From: Vicinamibacterales bacterium
Lineage (GTDB): Bacteria > Acidobacteriota > Vicinamibacteria > Vicinamibacterales > UBA2999
Direction: 5' to 3'
Length of the DNA: 13,063 nucleotides
Assembly (NCBI GenBank): GCA_041659285.1
Contig: JBAZYO010000027.1
Location: forward strand, 1 to 13,063
Program-made: the position numbers and the translations under genes
The notes under the pieces: model-generated
Seen by the model: the letters and a program-made list of their open reading frames with translations, nothing else
What the model was told of the DNA's origin: nothing
Databases searched by the model: none
Shown here: positions 4,525 through 10,084 of the stretch, in pieces
How positions within the stretch are numbered: position 1 is the stretch's first letter
Layout of the letters: every line of letters starts with the position of its first letter

Positions 4525-5192
4525 GGGGTGGCCTTATATGCCGCGACGGCGGCCTCAACCTCGTCCCAGGATATCCATTGGCGCAGCAAATTGGATTGCC
4601 ATGCCCATGCGGCGTCCCGTGCGGCGTCCCGTGCGGCGTCCCATGCGGCGTCCCGTGCGGCGGCCCCTGCGGCGGCCCCTGCGGCGGCCCGTGCGGCGTC
4701 CCGTGCGGCGTCCCGTGCGGCGGCCCCTGCGGCGGCCCCTGCGGCGGCCCGTGCGGCGTCCCATGCGGCGTCCCGTGCGGCGGCCCATGCGGCGGCCCGT
4801 GCGGCGTCCCATGCGGCGGCCCATGCGGCGGCCCATGCGGCGGCCCGTGCGGCGTCCCGTGCGGCGGCCCGTGCGGCGGCCCGCTCTTGTTCAGTTGCTT
4901 CGCCATTCGAAAAACGCTCGGCAACCACCACCGCGTTGCGGCTCCGCTCGTCTGTCAGCAAATTCCACAATGTCCGACCATCGGCAAGCGGGGTGCCCCG
5001 CACGCAGGCACAGGCATAAAGGCGAAGTTTTTTGTCATCCTTGAAATCGATTTTATTGAGCGCCCACATCATCCAGTCGGAGCGCTTGCAGTTGGCCCAT
5101 GCTTCGGCGAGGGATGGCTGGGTCTTTGCCCATTTCTCGGCCTCGTCGCAGGGATAGAGCGAGCGGAGTATCGCGGCATCTTTTCGGTTCAA
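4521..5192 (-). CDS. Second Ala-rich repeat protein (AxxA tetrad repeats), 223 aa
   Basis: N-terminal domain (residues 1-about 97): AAILRSLYPCDEAEKWAKT, AWANCKRSDWMMWALNKI, then DKKLRLYACACVR and DERSRNAVVVAERFSNGEAT. This 'Y.PC.EA..WA ... W..C.R.DWM.W ... KL...ACAC.R' arrangement is one I recall from bacterial and phage proteins, some labelled putative immunity proteins (Imm5-like); that link is unverified. Residues about 104-198 are a regular four-residue repeat, A-[RWG]-[AD]-A, followed by a Trp-rich tail (WAWQSNLLRQWISWDEVEAAV). The start is TTG (5190-5192), overlapping the upstream stop as TTGA; no earlier in-frame ATG suits. It is unrelated in sequence to the Ala-rich protein at 531-1397 but has the same layout. 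Function unknown. Confidence 0.8.
   Translation of the reverse strand: MNRKDAAILRSLYPCDEAEKWAKTQPSLAEAWANCKRSDWMMWALNKIDFKDDKKLRLYACACVRGTPLADGRTLWNLLTDERSRNAVVVAERFSNGEATEQERAAARAAARDAARAAAWAAAWAAAWDAARAAAWAAARDAAWDAARAAAGAAAGAAARDAARDAARAAAGAAAGAAARDAAWDAARDAARDAAWAWQSNLLRQWISWDEVEAAVAAYKATP
4607..4882. repeat. 12-bp tandem repeat with 60-bp higher-order period
   Basis: Units of the form GCGGCGTCCCGT or GCGGCGGCCCCT repeat every 12 bp, coding four residues each in the Ala-rich gene. On top of this, 4621-4680 and 4681-4740 differ at only 2 of 60 positions, and 4681-4740 and 4741-4800 at only 3. So blocks of five units (20 residues) were duplicated recently, with variation confined to the third-residue and Arg/Trp/Gly positions. 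Confidence 0.92.
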
Positions 5193-5713
5193 AACAGCCT
5201 CACTTGCTTGCGGTCCGCGTCTTTCCGGTCGTGGGCCTCCTTGGCGATGCGGGAGGCTGCCGCGATGATCTGACGCAGGCCCTTGTCGCCCAGGGTTTCG
5301 CGGGCGTCGGCCATGGCACTATCCATGGGGAAGGGGAGGAGGTTGGCGGGAGAGTCGTCGAGCCCGAGGATGCGGCGGGGGTCAGGGGCTTGCAGGATGC
5401 CAGCCTTGACGGACAGGCGTAGCTCGCGGAGAAGGGCACCGGAGAGGCGAGGCCGGAAAGTTTCAAAAGTTGCACGATCTGAATCTTTTGCAACTTTCGA
5501 ATCTCTCAGCTTGTCGGCGGCTTCCTTGCCCTCGTACTTGGCGAGCCAATCGATGAAGGGCTGGAAGTAGATGCGCGCGCCCCCGGCCCTCGTCGAATAG
5601 GGCAATGTCTGCAATTCGGGGTGTCGAGACTGGATCGTCTTGATCGTGGCTTTGCCCAGCCCCGACGCCACCGATACGAAATGCAGGGTCAGTCCCGCAA
5701 TCTGATCATTCAT
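5189..5713 (-). CDS. Possible winged-HTH DNA-binding protein, 174 aa
   Basis: No firm family. The N-terminal 55 residues (FVSVASGLGKATIKTIQSRH, then a strand with YSTRAGGARIYFQPFIDWLA) have the helix-turn-helix and wing layout seen in MerR-like excise or Nu1-type terminase small subunits. The middle is charged and helical (KEAADKLRDSKVAKDSDRAT), with a conserved-looking RPRLSGALLRELRLSVKAG stretch, and the C-terminus is basic. This reading is tentative; a DNA-packaging, regulatory or replication-initiation role is possible. The ATG overlaps the stop of the AbrB-like gene as ATGA, with GGAGGAG about 6 nt upstream, so it is co-translated as the second gene of the leftward operon. Confidence 0.7.
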   Translation of the reverse strand: MNDQIAGLTLHFVSVASGLGKATIKTIQSRHPELQTLPYSTRAGGARIYFQPFIDWLAKYEGKEAADKLRDSKVAKDSDRATFETFRPRLSGALLRELRLSVKAGILQAPDPRRILGLDDSPANLLPFPMDSAMADARETLGDKGLRQIIAAASRIAKEAHDRKDADRKQVRLF

Positions 5714-5910
5714 TCGTCTCCTCCTTCGGCGTATTCCACGCGCTCGCGCCGGATCGGCTCAAATATCAGCCGCCCCTCGTCGTCGCGAAAGGCGCGGAGC
5801 ATGTCCCGATCCTCTATGCTTTCGGCCTTTATCCATTCGGCGGGGAGTGATACCTGAAGCCCCTTCGCCCCGCAGGGCCTGACCCGGTATTTTTTCGGTA
5901 GCGTCATCAT
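5710..5910 (-). CDS. AbrB/MazE-like (SpoVT-AbrB) regulator, 66 aa
   Basis: A short protein with the swapped-hairpin AbrB pattern: KKYRVRPCGAKGLQVSLPAE (compare the family's 'G..GrvtiPke'), then a helix (WIKAESIEDRDMLR) and a final strand (EGRLIFEPIR). Such proteins bind DNA as dimers and act as transition-state or antitoxin-type repressors. No toxin gene follows, so a phage regulator is more likely than a toxin-antitoxin pair. I start it at ATG 5910 (5907 is also possible); a GTG at 5955 would extend it, but that extension contains the -35 and -10 boxes of a promoter, and transcripts from it would begin almost at the ATG. It is first in the long leftward operon and probably controls it. Confidence 0.7.
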   Translation of the reverse strand: MMTLPKKYRVRPCGAKGLQVSLPAEWIKAESIEDRDMLRAFRDDEGRLIFEPIRRERVEYAEGGDE

Positions 5911-5917
5911 GGGCTTA

Positions 5918-5945
5918 ATAATACCCCGGTCTATAGTAATGTCAA
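5918..5945 (-). promoter_or_regulatory. Sigma70-type promoter placed right before the AbrB-like gene
   Basis: Minus strand: TTGACA (5940-5945), 16-bp spacer, TATTAT (5918-5923). The expected start is within a few bases of the ATG at 5910, so the mRNA would be leaderless or nearly so. No Shine-Dalgarno sequence precedes this ATG, in keeping with that. Confidence 0.7.
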
Positions 5946-5984
5946 GCGATTTCACGCCGATTTCTAAAGATTGTTGTGGTGTAT

Positions 5985-6002
5985 CTATTTGTATAACAAT
6001 AG
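5985..6002. promoter_or_regulatory. Imperfect 18-bp palindrome in the AT-rich control region
   Basis: CTATT and AATAG arms around an AT-rich centre, 14 of 18 positions symmetrical. It overlaps the -10 box and start region of the candidate minus promoter at 6001-6028. It could be an operator for the AbrB-like protein or another regulator. Confidence 0.35.
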
Positions 6003-6028
6003 TATATTAAAGTATACCATTGTGTGAA
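6001..6028 (-). promoter_or_regulatory. Second candidate leftward promoter
   Basis: Minus strand: TTCACA (6023-6028), 16-bp spacer, TATACT (6001-6006). It would give the AbrB-like gene an 80-90 nt leader. AGTATA occurs twice, 10 bp apart (6001 and 6011), so an alternative -10 exists. Weaker evidence than the promoter at 5918-5945. Confidence 0.4.
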
Positions 6029-6097
6029 TCTGTAGGTTCCGTGCCAAGAGGGCGAAAACCGGGGCGGAAAAATCGTACAGAAATCCATCGATTTTCT

Positions 6098-6126
6098 TTG
6101 ACAACCCCAAGCGCTTGGGATATAGT
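6098..6126 (+). promoter_or_regulatory. Near-consensus promoter for the ParB-like gene
   Basis: TTGACA (6098-6103), exact 17-bp spacer, TATAGT (6121-6126). The expected start is near 6133, giving a leader of about 20 nt with GAGGAG (6144-6149) before ATG 6155. The spacer is almost wholly taken up by a perfect palindrome, so this promoter is probably repressible. Confidence 0.8.
6106..6119. promoter_or_regulatory. Perfect 14-bp palindromic operator candidate
   Basis: CCCAAGCGCTTGGG, fully symmetrical with a central CG, placed between the -35 and -10 boxes where a bound protein would block RNA polymerase. The AAGCGCTT core is like operators of LacI-family regulators, but no LacI-type gene is in the window, so the binding protein is unknown. 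Confidence 0.65.
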
Positions 6127-6154
6127 GATAGCATCAAGAGATTGAGGAGCGGAT

Positions 6155-6454
6155 ATGCGGTACATAAGCAGCCAGCGCTACTTGGACCCCGAGACCGTCG
6201 AGACCAAAAAGGCAGAGCTTGAGGATGTCGAATCCGTATCCATCCCCTGCTCTTACGTTGGGATCATCAACGGCGTCGAGTACGCGATGGTAGCCGACAA
6301 GCACCACACCCTCGCGGCGGCCCGCGAACTTGGCTTAGAAATAGAGTTTGATGTCAGCCCCGACCCGGAATACCTCGAAGGGGAAGCGCTCCTCGAGGCC
6401 CGTTACATAGACTCAAGCTACTACAACATCGAGACGGGAATAGATGAGTTTTGA
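6155..6454 (+). CDS. ParB-like domain small protein, 99 aa
   Basis: Residues 37-70 (IINGVEYAMVADKHHTLAAARELG) resemble the core of ParB/sulfiredoxin-like domains, where an 'hhDGhHRh.Aa.elG' motif binds nucleotide. The protein lacks any HTH or C-terminal partition domain, so it is not a full partition protein; stand-alone domains of this type are common in phages and some act as nucleases or nucleotide hydrolases. The C-terminus is acidic (EYLEGEALLEARYIDSSYYN). Start chosen at ATG 6155, behind GAGGAG and a near-consensus promoter. It is transcribed away from the AbrB-like operon and is followed after 10 nt by the Cys-rich gene. Confidence 0.75.
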   Translation: MRYISSQRYLDPETVETKKAELEDVESVSIPCSYVGIINGVEYAMVADKHHTLAAARELGLEIEFDVSPDPEYLEGEALLEARYIDSSYYNIETGIDEF

Positions 6455-6464
6455 GGAGGGGGAG

Positions 6465-6692
6465 ATGGACAAGCCCGCGTATTGCACACAGATGGATGGC
6501 AATTGCCCGATGTGCGCCCTATCGAGCTACGGCATGGACTGTCAGGGCCGCAACATCGCGGCGGTAGCACTCGGGCGCAGGGGCGGCGCGGCCAAAACCG
6601 ACGCCAAGCGCGCGGCGAGCGTGGTCAATGGGGCCGCGCCGGTCAAGCCGGGATCGAAGCCGCGCGGGCGGCCCAAGAGCAAGCCCGAGTAA
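6465..6692 (+). CDS. Cys-rich, basic small protein (possible zinc/AT-hook type), 75 aa
   Basis: N-terminal four-cysteine cluster, C7-x6-C14-x2-C17-x8-C26, which could bind zinc. The middle has LGRRGGAAKTDAKRAAS, a motif style often seen in small DNA-binding-like phage and bacterial proteins. The C-terminus ends in GSKPRGRPKSKPE, containing an AT-hook-like RGRP core. It may bind DNA; no known family is assigned. The start at ATG 6465 has a GGAGGGGGAG site directly before it; an upstream ATG at 6444 overlaps the ParB-like gene but has no site. It shares the promoter at 6098-6126. Confidence 0.7.
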   Translation: MDKPAYCTQMDGNCPMCALSSYGMDCQGRNIAAVALGRRGGAAKTDAKRAASVVNGAAPVKPGSKPRGRPKSKPE

Positions 6693-6693
6693 A

Positions 6694-6738
6694 CCGGGGA
6701 GAGCGCCCCGGCTCGCGGAGGGCGATCCCGGCCCCTCC
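6694..6738. other. Two GC-rich hairpins between convergent gene ends
   Basis: CCGGGG (6694-6699) pairs with CCCCGG (6706-6711) around a 6-nt loop; GGAGGG (6717-6722) pairs with CCCTCC (6733-6738) around a 10-nt loop. They fill the 51-nt space between the stop of the Cys-rich gene and the stop of the holin gene. Neither is followed by a T-run on either strand, so any terminator role is unproven. Confidence 0.4.
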
Positions 6739-6743
6739 CGCCG

Positions 6744-7172
6744 TCAACGTGCTACGCCCTTGGCTTTTTCGTAGCTCCGCGCTCCCACAAGCCCGAGCAT
6801 CCCGAGGACGAGCGGCGTTAGCTCCGACAGATCGAGGCGCGGGGCCGCGACTGCCACGCCGAGGAGCGACAGCCCCCACGTCCCGAGCGGGGCGATGACG
6901 TACTGGTAGGCGAAGGCGGCGGCGCAGGTCCAGCCGAGAGCGGGCCGCCAGTTTCCCGCGAAGCCACCCCGCGCCACTTCGGCTGCATCCACGGCAGCCT
7001 GAGCCGCCATAACCTGCGCGTCTACTTCGGCGAGTTTCATTTCAAGATCGGCCTGCTTGGTAGGATCAAGGACGGCCTGCCCCGTGATGGCGGCGCGAAT
7101 GTCCAGAGCAGCTTTGCCCACGCCCGCGACGGCCTCGCCGAGGCCCTTGGTATCTATGTTTACGGCTGGCAT
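6744..7172 (-). CDS. Holin, 3TM family (GTA-holin-like), 142 aa
   Basis: The N-terminal half (1-67) is a soluble helical region (TKQADLEMKLAEVDAQVMAAQ, coiled-coil like). It is followed by the family's signature GGFAGNWRPALGW (about 69-81) and three hydrophobic segments, about 79-97, 98-112 and 116-134, the last within LDLSELTPLVLGMLGLVGA. The order and motif match the 3TM holin family first described for gene-transfer-agent release. Family role: forms holes in the inner membrane and sets the time of lysis. Start at 7172 with AGGAGATAAT in front. It is the last gene of the rightmost minus cluster, directly after the endolysin, as in a standard lysis cassette. Confidence 0.88.
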   Translation of the reverse strand: MPAVNIDTKGLGEAVAGVGKAALDIRAAITGQAVLDPTKQADLEMKLAEVDAQVMAAQAAVDAAEVARGGFAGNWRPALGWTCAAAFAYQYVIAPLGTWGLSLLGVAVAAPRLDLSELTPLVLGMLGLVGARSYEKAKGVAR

Positions 7173-7184
7173 ATTATCTCCTAA

Positions 7185-7664
7185 TTAGACACTCTCTGAA
7201 AACTGATAATGTGGATAATCTGGGGCGATTCCGTCGTGCGCCATCGTCCAATCCCCGCCCCACTCGAAACCATGCCGCTTGAACGCCGCTGCGATCTTTG
7301 TCCAGCGCGGGTCCGATCCTTCTGGCCACACAGGGCGGCCGTTCTCGGCAGGCACCACGTCTAGGGCGGTCCCTACCTGGTGCGCGCTTCGACCCGTGCC
7401 ACCCTCGGACTGCTTCCGACCATCGGCATTGGTGACAGTATAGCCATTTTCTGCCGCGCCAATGGGTGCCAGCATCGCGATAGCTCGCGCGGCATTGACG
7501 ACGCCTATCGGCTTGCGGCCTTGGCACCAAAGCGCGTATTGTTCGTCAGCGGTTCGGCGCGTCGAGGTGACAGCGCAATCGACGCATGCGGCGGCCAGTT
7601 CGGCAAGCGCGGAGCGGGCAGCTGCGGCCGGGCCAATGAGTAGCGCATCAAGACTTTTATTCAC
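7185..7664 (-). CDS. Endolysin, M15-family L-alanyl-D-glutamate/D-Ala-D-Ala peptidase
   Basis: A 159-aa single-domain zinc peptidase of the M15 (VanY/endolysin) type. Zinc ligands: His95 and Asp102 in RSAHQVGTALDVV (family SxHxxGxAxD) and His152 in DYPHYQF; the catalytic acid is probably Asp149. An upstream SxxRT motif (STRRTADEQ) and GFEWGGDW also fit. It cuts the peptide part of peptidoglycan. There is no signal peptide, so it needs the holin for access. Start GTG (7662-7664) overlaps the upstream stop as GTGA, with GGGGAG about 6 nt before it. It lies between the coiled-coil membrane protein and the holin. Confidence 0.9.
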   Translation of the reverse strand: MNKSLDALLIGPAAAARSALAELAAACVDCAVTSTRRTADEQYALWCQGRKPIGVVNAARAIAMLAPIGAAENGYTVTNADGRKQSEGGTGRSAHQVGTALDVVPAENGRPVWPEGSDPRWTKIAAAFKRHGFEWGGDWTMAHDGIAPDYPHYQFSESV

Positions 7665-7894
7665 GGCGTGCTCCCCTTAACGATTCCCGCCAGCCCGAGC
7701 ACCGCTGCAACGGCTATGCCCACCCACGTCGCGATGACCCCGCCTTTCTTGTCGTGCGTCTCCACATGCCTATCGATGCGCCCTTCGAGAGCATCCACGC
7801 GCTCGCACGAGGCCAGACCGTCGAGGCGCTGCATGATCGCTTGCGTTCGTTCGTCGATTCGGGCAAGCATGGCCTTATCGTCTGCGTCTTCCAT
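7661..7894 (-). CDS. Coiled-coil protein with C-terminal membrane anchor (lysis accessory), 77 aa
   Basis: Residues 1-48 form a charged coiled coil (DKAMLARIDERTQAIMQRLD, then CERVDALEGRIDRHVETHDKK). Residues about 51-71 are one transmembrane helix (VIATWVGIAVAAVLGLAGIV), followed by a short tail. This layout matches XhlA-like or holin-accessory proteins next to endolysins; true i-spanins have the membrane helix first, so a spanin role is less likely. The start is ATG 7894, or GTG 7897, which overlaps the lipoprotein stop as GTGA; GAGGT lies upstream. It sits between the lipoprotein and the endolysin in the lysis cassette. Confidence 0.75.
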   Translation of the reverse strand: MEDADDKAMLARIDERTQAIMQRLDGLASCERVDALEGRIDRHVETHDKKGGVIATWVGIAVAAVLGLAGIVKGSTP

Positions 7895-8355
7895 CACTTA
7901 ACCTCGTATCTTATAGACTTGGTGCCAAAACGGGTAACGCGCGACATAAGCCGCCAGTAATCGTATTCAATAAGTATTTCGATCTCGGCGGGGTTATAAT
8001 AAAATCCCAATCTTTGAGGGTCAAGGTATTTCCCTTTATATTTTACAATCGCATGATCTATTCCCGGTTCGTGGATGCCAATCATCAAGGCTTCTGGACC
8101 AAGCAAATATACCATATAGACAGCAAGGTCTTCGCAATCGCCTTCACCATCGGCCTCAAGTTCTGCGGGGCTTTTCCAGTAATCTTCTCCTGCTGGCTCG
8201 GCATGAAAACGAAATGAGGAAACGACTATCCATGCCTCATCTAAGCTTTCCTTCCCAGCGACATATCCCATGGTATTAATTGCGAATGGTGAACAAGAGG
8301 TAAGGACGCAAAAAAACACGCATGTGATAATTACTCGGCCCATGAGTTTGCCCAT
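7894..8355 (-). CDS. Lipoprotein with transglutaminase-like cysteine peptidase fold
   Basis: A 153-aa protein with a lipoprotein signal: short basic n-region, hydrophobic core, and lipobox LTSC (Cys21 would be lipidated). The mature part carries the triad of transglutaminase-like peptidases: Cys74 in GEGDCEDLAVYMVYLL, His101 in DHAIVKYKGK and Asp112 in YLDPQ. The preceding WKSPAELEADGEGDCED matches the bacterial transglutaminase-like cysteine peptidase pattern (the C93 / DUF920-type family, recalled from memory). It should be anchored in the outer or inner membrane facing the periplasm. Base composition is clearly more AT-rich than its lysis neighbours, suggesting separate origin. No strong ribosome site precedes ATG 8355 (8343 is an alternative). 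Role unknown: lysis, superinfection exclusion or host envelope modification. Confidence 0.75.
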   Translation of the reverse strand: MGKLMGRVIITCVFFCVLTSCSPFAINTMGYVAGKESLDEAWIVVSSFRFHAEPAGEDYWKSPAELEADGEGDCEDLAVYMVYLLGPEALMIGIHEPGIDHAIVKYKGKYLDPQRLGFYYNPAEIEILIEYDYWRLMSRVTRFGTKSIRYEVK

Positions 8356-8362
8356 GCGTCAA

Positions 8363-8386
8363 ATATATCATAAGATTTCGGAATCT
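8363..8386. other. Small hairpin in the gap between tailspike and lipoprotein genes
   Basis: AGATT and AATCT form a 5-bp stem around TCGG on the plus strand (CCGA on the minus strand), in the AT-rich 34-nt gap between the tailspike stop and the lipoprotein start. It is too weak to call a terminator and could modestly reduce downstream expression. Confidence 0.25.
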
Positions 8387-8389
8387 GCA

Positions 8390-10084
8390 TCATGAATTAT
8401 AGCCGCCCGCTGCGGTATCTGCGCAGGCATTCGTGGTTCCGGCATCGGCATATGATACATAATAAGCCGCAGTCGTATTGTTTGTACTCTTGTTACCAAG
8501 ACACGATTTACATGCCCTAAATCCATACCCCGACCCTCCCCCTGTTGCGGTGACGCTATCTGCAACGCAATCCGTAACCCGCTTAGCGCCAGAGAATCCC
8601 GCAGCTATCCCGGCGGCGGAGGTAGAAATCAAGGTAGCACTACAGTTTGTTAATATTCCGTTAATCGAATACCCGAAAAACCCAACCGTAACACCTGCAA
8701 ACTGATTTTTTATTCTCGTTGCGCTAACGTTTCTTATATTCGCATCTGCGCTGGTATACATAAATACACCTATCACTGTATTTATGTTTCTATTGGTATC
8801 ACTGCCGTCAATAATAAAATCGCGCAATTCTACACCGGCAGCATTTATGTATATACAATAACTGGACCCGGCTTCATCGTATTCGCCGAATGTTATAATC
8901 GTCCTGCTGCCACCGCCCGCTAATGTTATGTTTGCTTTTACCTCGATCTTGGCTGCTAGTAAATAAGTACCTTGGGTCAGTTCGACGCGCCCACCGCCCC
9001 ACGTCTGAGCAACATAATCAATGGCAGCATTAATCTGAACATCGTCAGCCGTGCCGTCGCAGTAGTAGTCCGCCGTGCCGTGGTAGCCATAGGCCGCGAC
9101 CACGACATTGTTGCTCCGCCGAGTCCGGCGTCCCGGAGCGCCTCCGCCCTGCGCACGTGCCGCATAAAGCGTCGTCTTCGTCCAGCCCTCGACGACCTCG
9201 CGAAACATTGCTATGGTGTGGCCGATGGTACCCGCGCGCTTTTCGCATTGCACATCATAGCATTCGGCAGTGACGTCGATATATTCGTTTGTGTCCGCTG
9301 TCCCGAGTTGCAGCCGATACCATTCGCCCGTTTCGTACCATGGCGCAATGCCTTTTATCGAGATTGCATAAATGTGTTTAGGTGTCTGCGTGTATTTGTA
9401 CCAATAGTCGGCGAGTTTATCGACCTGCGCGGCAGTTATGATGTAATCATTCGATATGGTCTTAACCTTTTCGCCGTTGCGTCGAATATCATCATCGCGC
9501 TTGAGCTTGTCCGATACGAGGGCTTTGTCATAGCGCATAATGCGCTTCCCATAAATGGACAGACCCGTCATGTAGACATCATACCCGCGATTGTTTTGGA
9601 TCGTCACGAGCGCGCGATCGGGCTGCGTCGTGGTATCCAGCGTCACGTCAAGCGCATCATTGGCCGAAAGCGTGTCATCGGACTTTTGGGAGGTCTCGAC
9701 AAGGCGAGCCCCAGAAACGCCGATAATCCTCGGTTTCTTGGGCTCGCTTTTTTGCAAACCCAAATTGTCGCGGAAACGCGCATCAGCGGCGGCCTGCGCC
9801 ATTGCGGCCAATTGTTCGGGAGACAAAGGCGGGATGCGGTCTTCCGCCGTGGGCCGCTCCTGGTCCGGCGTGGGCCGCTCCTGGTCCGGCGTGTGGGTTG
9901 GGGCAGGTTCCGGGGCATCGAGAGCGATTTGTCCGGGGTGGACGCCTTCTGTGGGGTCGGGGAAGAACGGCCCCGATGCACCCGATACTATCTGCCCAGG
10001 ATGCATACCTTCTGTGGGATCGGGGAAGAACGCGCCCGCATCAACTGCATCAACCGATTCAAGCCCGGCTTTTTCGGGAGTCAT
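8390..10084 (-). CDS. Tailspike/tail fibre with pectate-lyase-like beta-helix, 564 aa
   Basis: N-terminal region (1-100) is low complexity with two direct repeats (FFPDPTEG.HPGQI at 19-32 and 40-53; TPDQERP twice near 64-77). Residues about 100-330 carry a mixed domain typical of virion attachment (ALVTIQNNRGYDVYMTGLSI, GEWYRLQLGTADTNEYIDV). From about 345, GTADYYCDGTADDVQINAAI followed by GGGRVELTQGTYLLAAKI is the standard opening of a pectate-lyase-3-type right-handed beta-helix, with Gly/Asn/Thr-rich rungs to the C-terminus. Such proteins bind and often degrade surface polysaccharide. No catalytic residues can be named by eye. The ATG overlaps the stop of the tail gene upstream as TAATG. 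The beta-helix part is more AT-rich than the N-terminus, a sign of module exchange. Confidence 0.85.
   Translation of the reverse strand: MTPEKAGLESVDAVDAGAFFPDPTEGMHPGQIVSGASGPFFPDPTEGVHPGQIALDAPEPAPTHTPDQERPTPDQERPTAEDRIPPLSPEQLAAMAQAAADARFRDNLGLQKSEPKKPRIIGVSGARLVETSQKSDDTLSANDALDVTLDTTTQPDRALVTIQNNRGYDVYMTGLSIYGKRIMRYDKALVSDKLKRDDDIRRNGEKVKTISNDYIITAAQVDKLADYWYKYTQTPKHIYAISIKGIAPWYETGEWYRLQLGTADTNEYIDVTAECYDVQCEKRAGTIGHTIAMFREVVEGWTKTTLYAARAQGGGAPGRRTRRSNNVVVAAYGYHGTADYYCDGTADDVQINAAIDYVAQTWGGGRVELTQGTYLLAAKIEVKANITLAGGGSRTIITFGEYDEAGSSYCIYINAAGVELRDFIIDGSDTNRNINTVIGVFMYTSADANIRNVSATRIKNQFAGVTVGFFGYSINGILTNCSATLISTSAAGIAAGFSGAKRVTDCVADSVTATGGGSGYGFRACKSCLGNKSTNNTTAAYYVSYADAGTTNACADTAAGGYNS
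9848..9889. repeat. Perfect 21-bp tandem duplication in the tailspike gene
   Basis: CGTGGGCCGCTCCTGGTCCGG occurs twice back to back (9848-9868, 9869-9889), coding TPDQERP twice in the proline-rich linker. The lack of any mismatch suggests a recent duplication. Confidence 0.95.
9926..10030. repeat. Direct repeat coding the FFPDPTEG.HPGQI motif
   Basis: Two copies, 63 bp apart (minus strand 9989-10030 and 9926-9967), encode FFPDPTEGMHPGQI and FFPDPTEGVHPGQI. The DNA copies differ at several silent sites, so this duplication is older than the 21-bp one, and the protein motif has been kept. Confidence 0.85.

Noticed and set aside
4607..4882. CRISPR-like array
   Set aside because: Units are 12 bp with no unique spacers, and they are in frame inside a coding gene; no cas gene is nearby.
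4483..5273. Plus-strand Ala, Arg-Pro and Cys-Gly-Pro open frames over the second repeat
   Set aside because: They arise because a 12-bp unit without stops leaves all frames open; no ribosome site or domain supports them.
5710..5910. AbrB-like gene as antitoxin of a toxin-antitoxin pair
   Set aside because: The next gene is 174 aa with an HTH-like start and no MazF/PIN/Doc motifs; no toxin is seen beside it.
6155..6454. Plasmid-type ParB partition protein with parS site
   Set aside because: Only the core motif is present; there is no HTH domain, no ParA gene and no parS repeats nearby.
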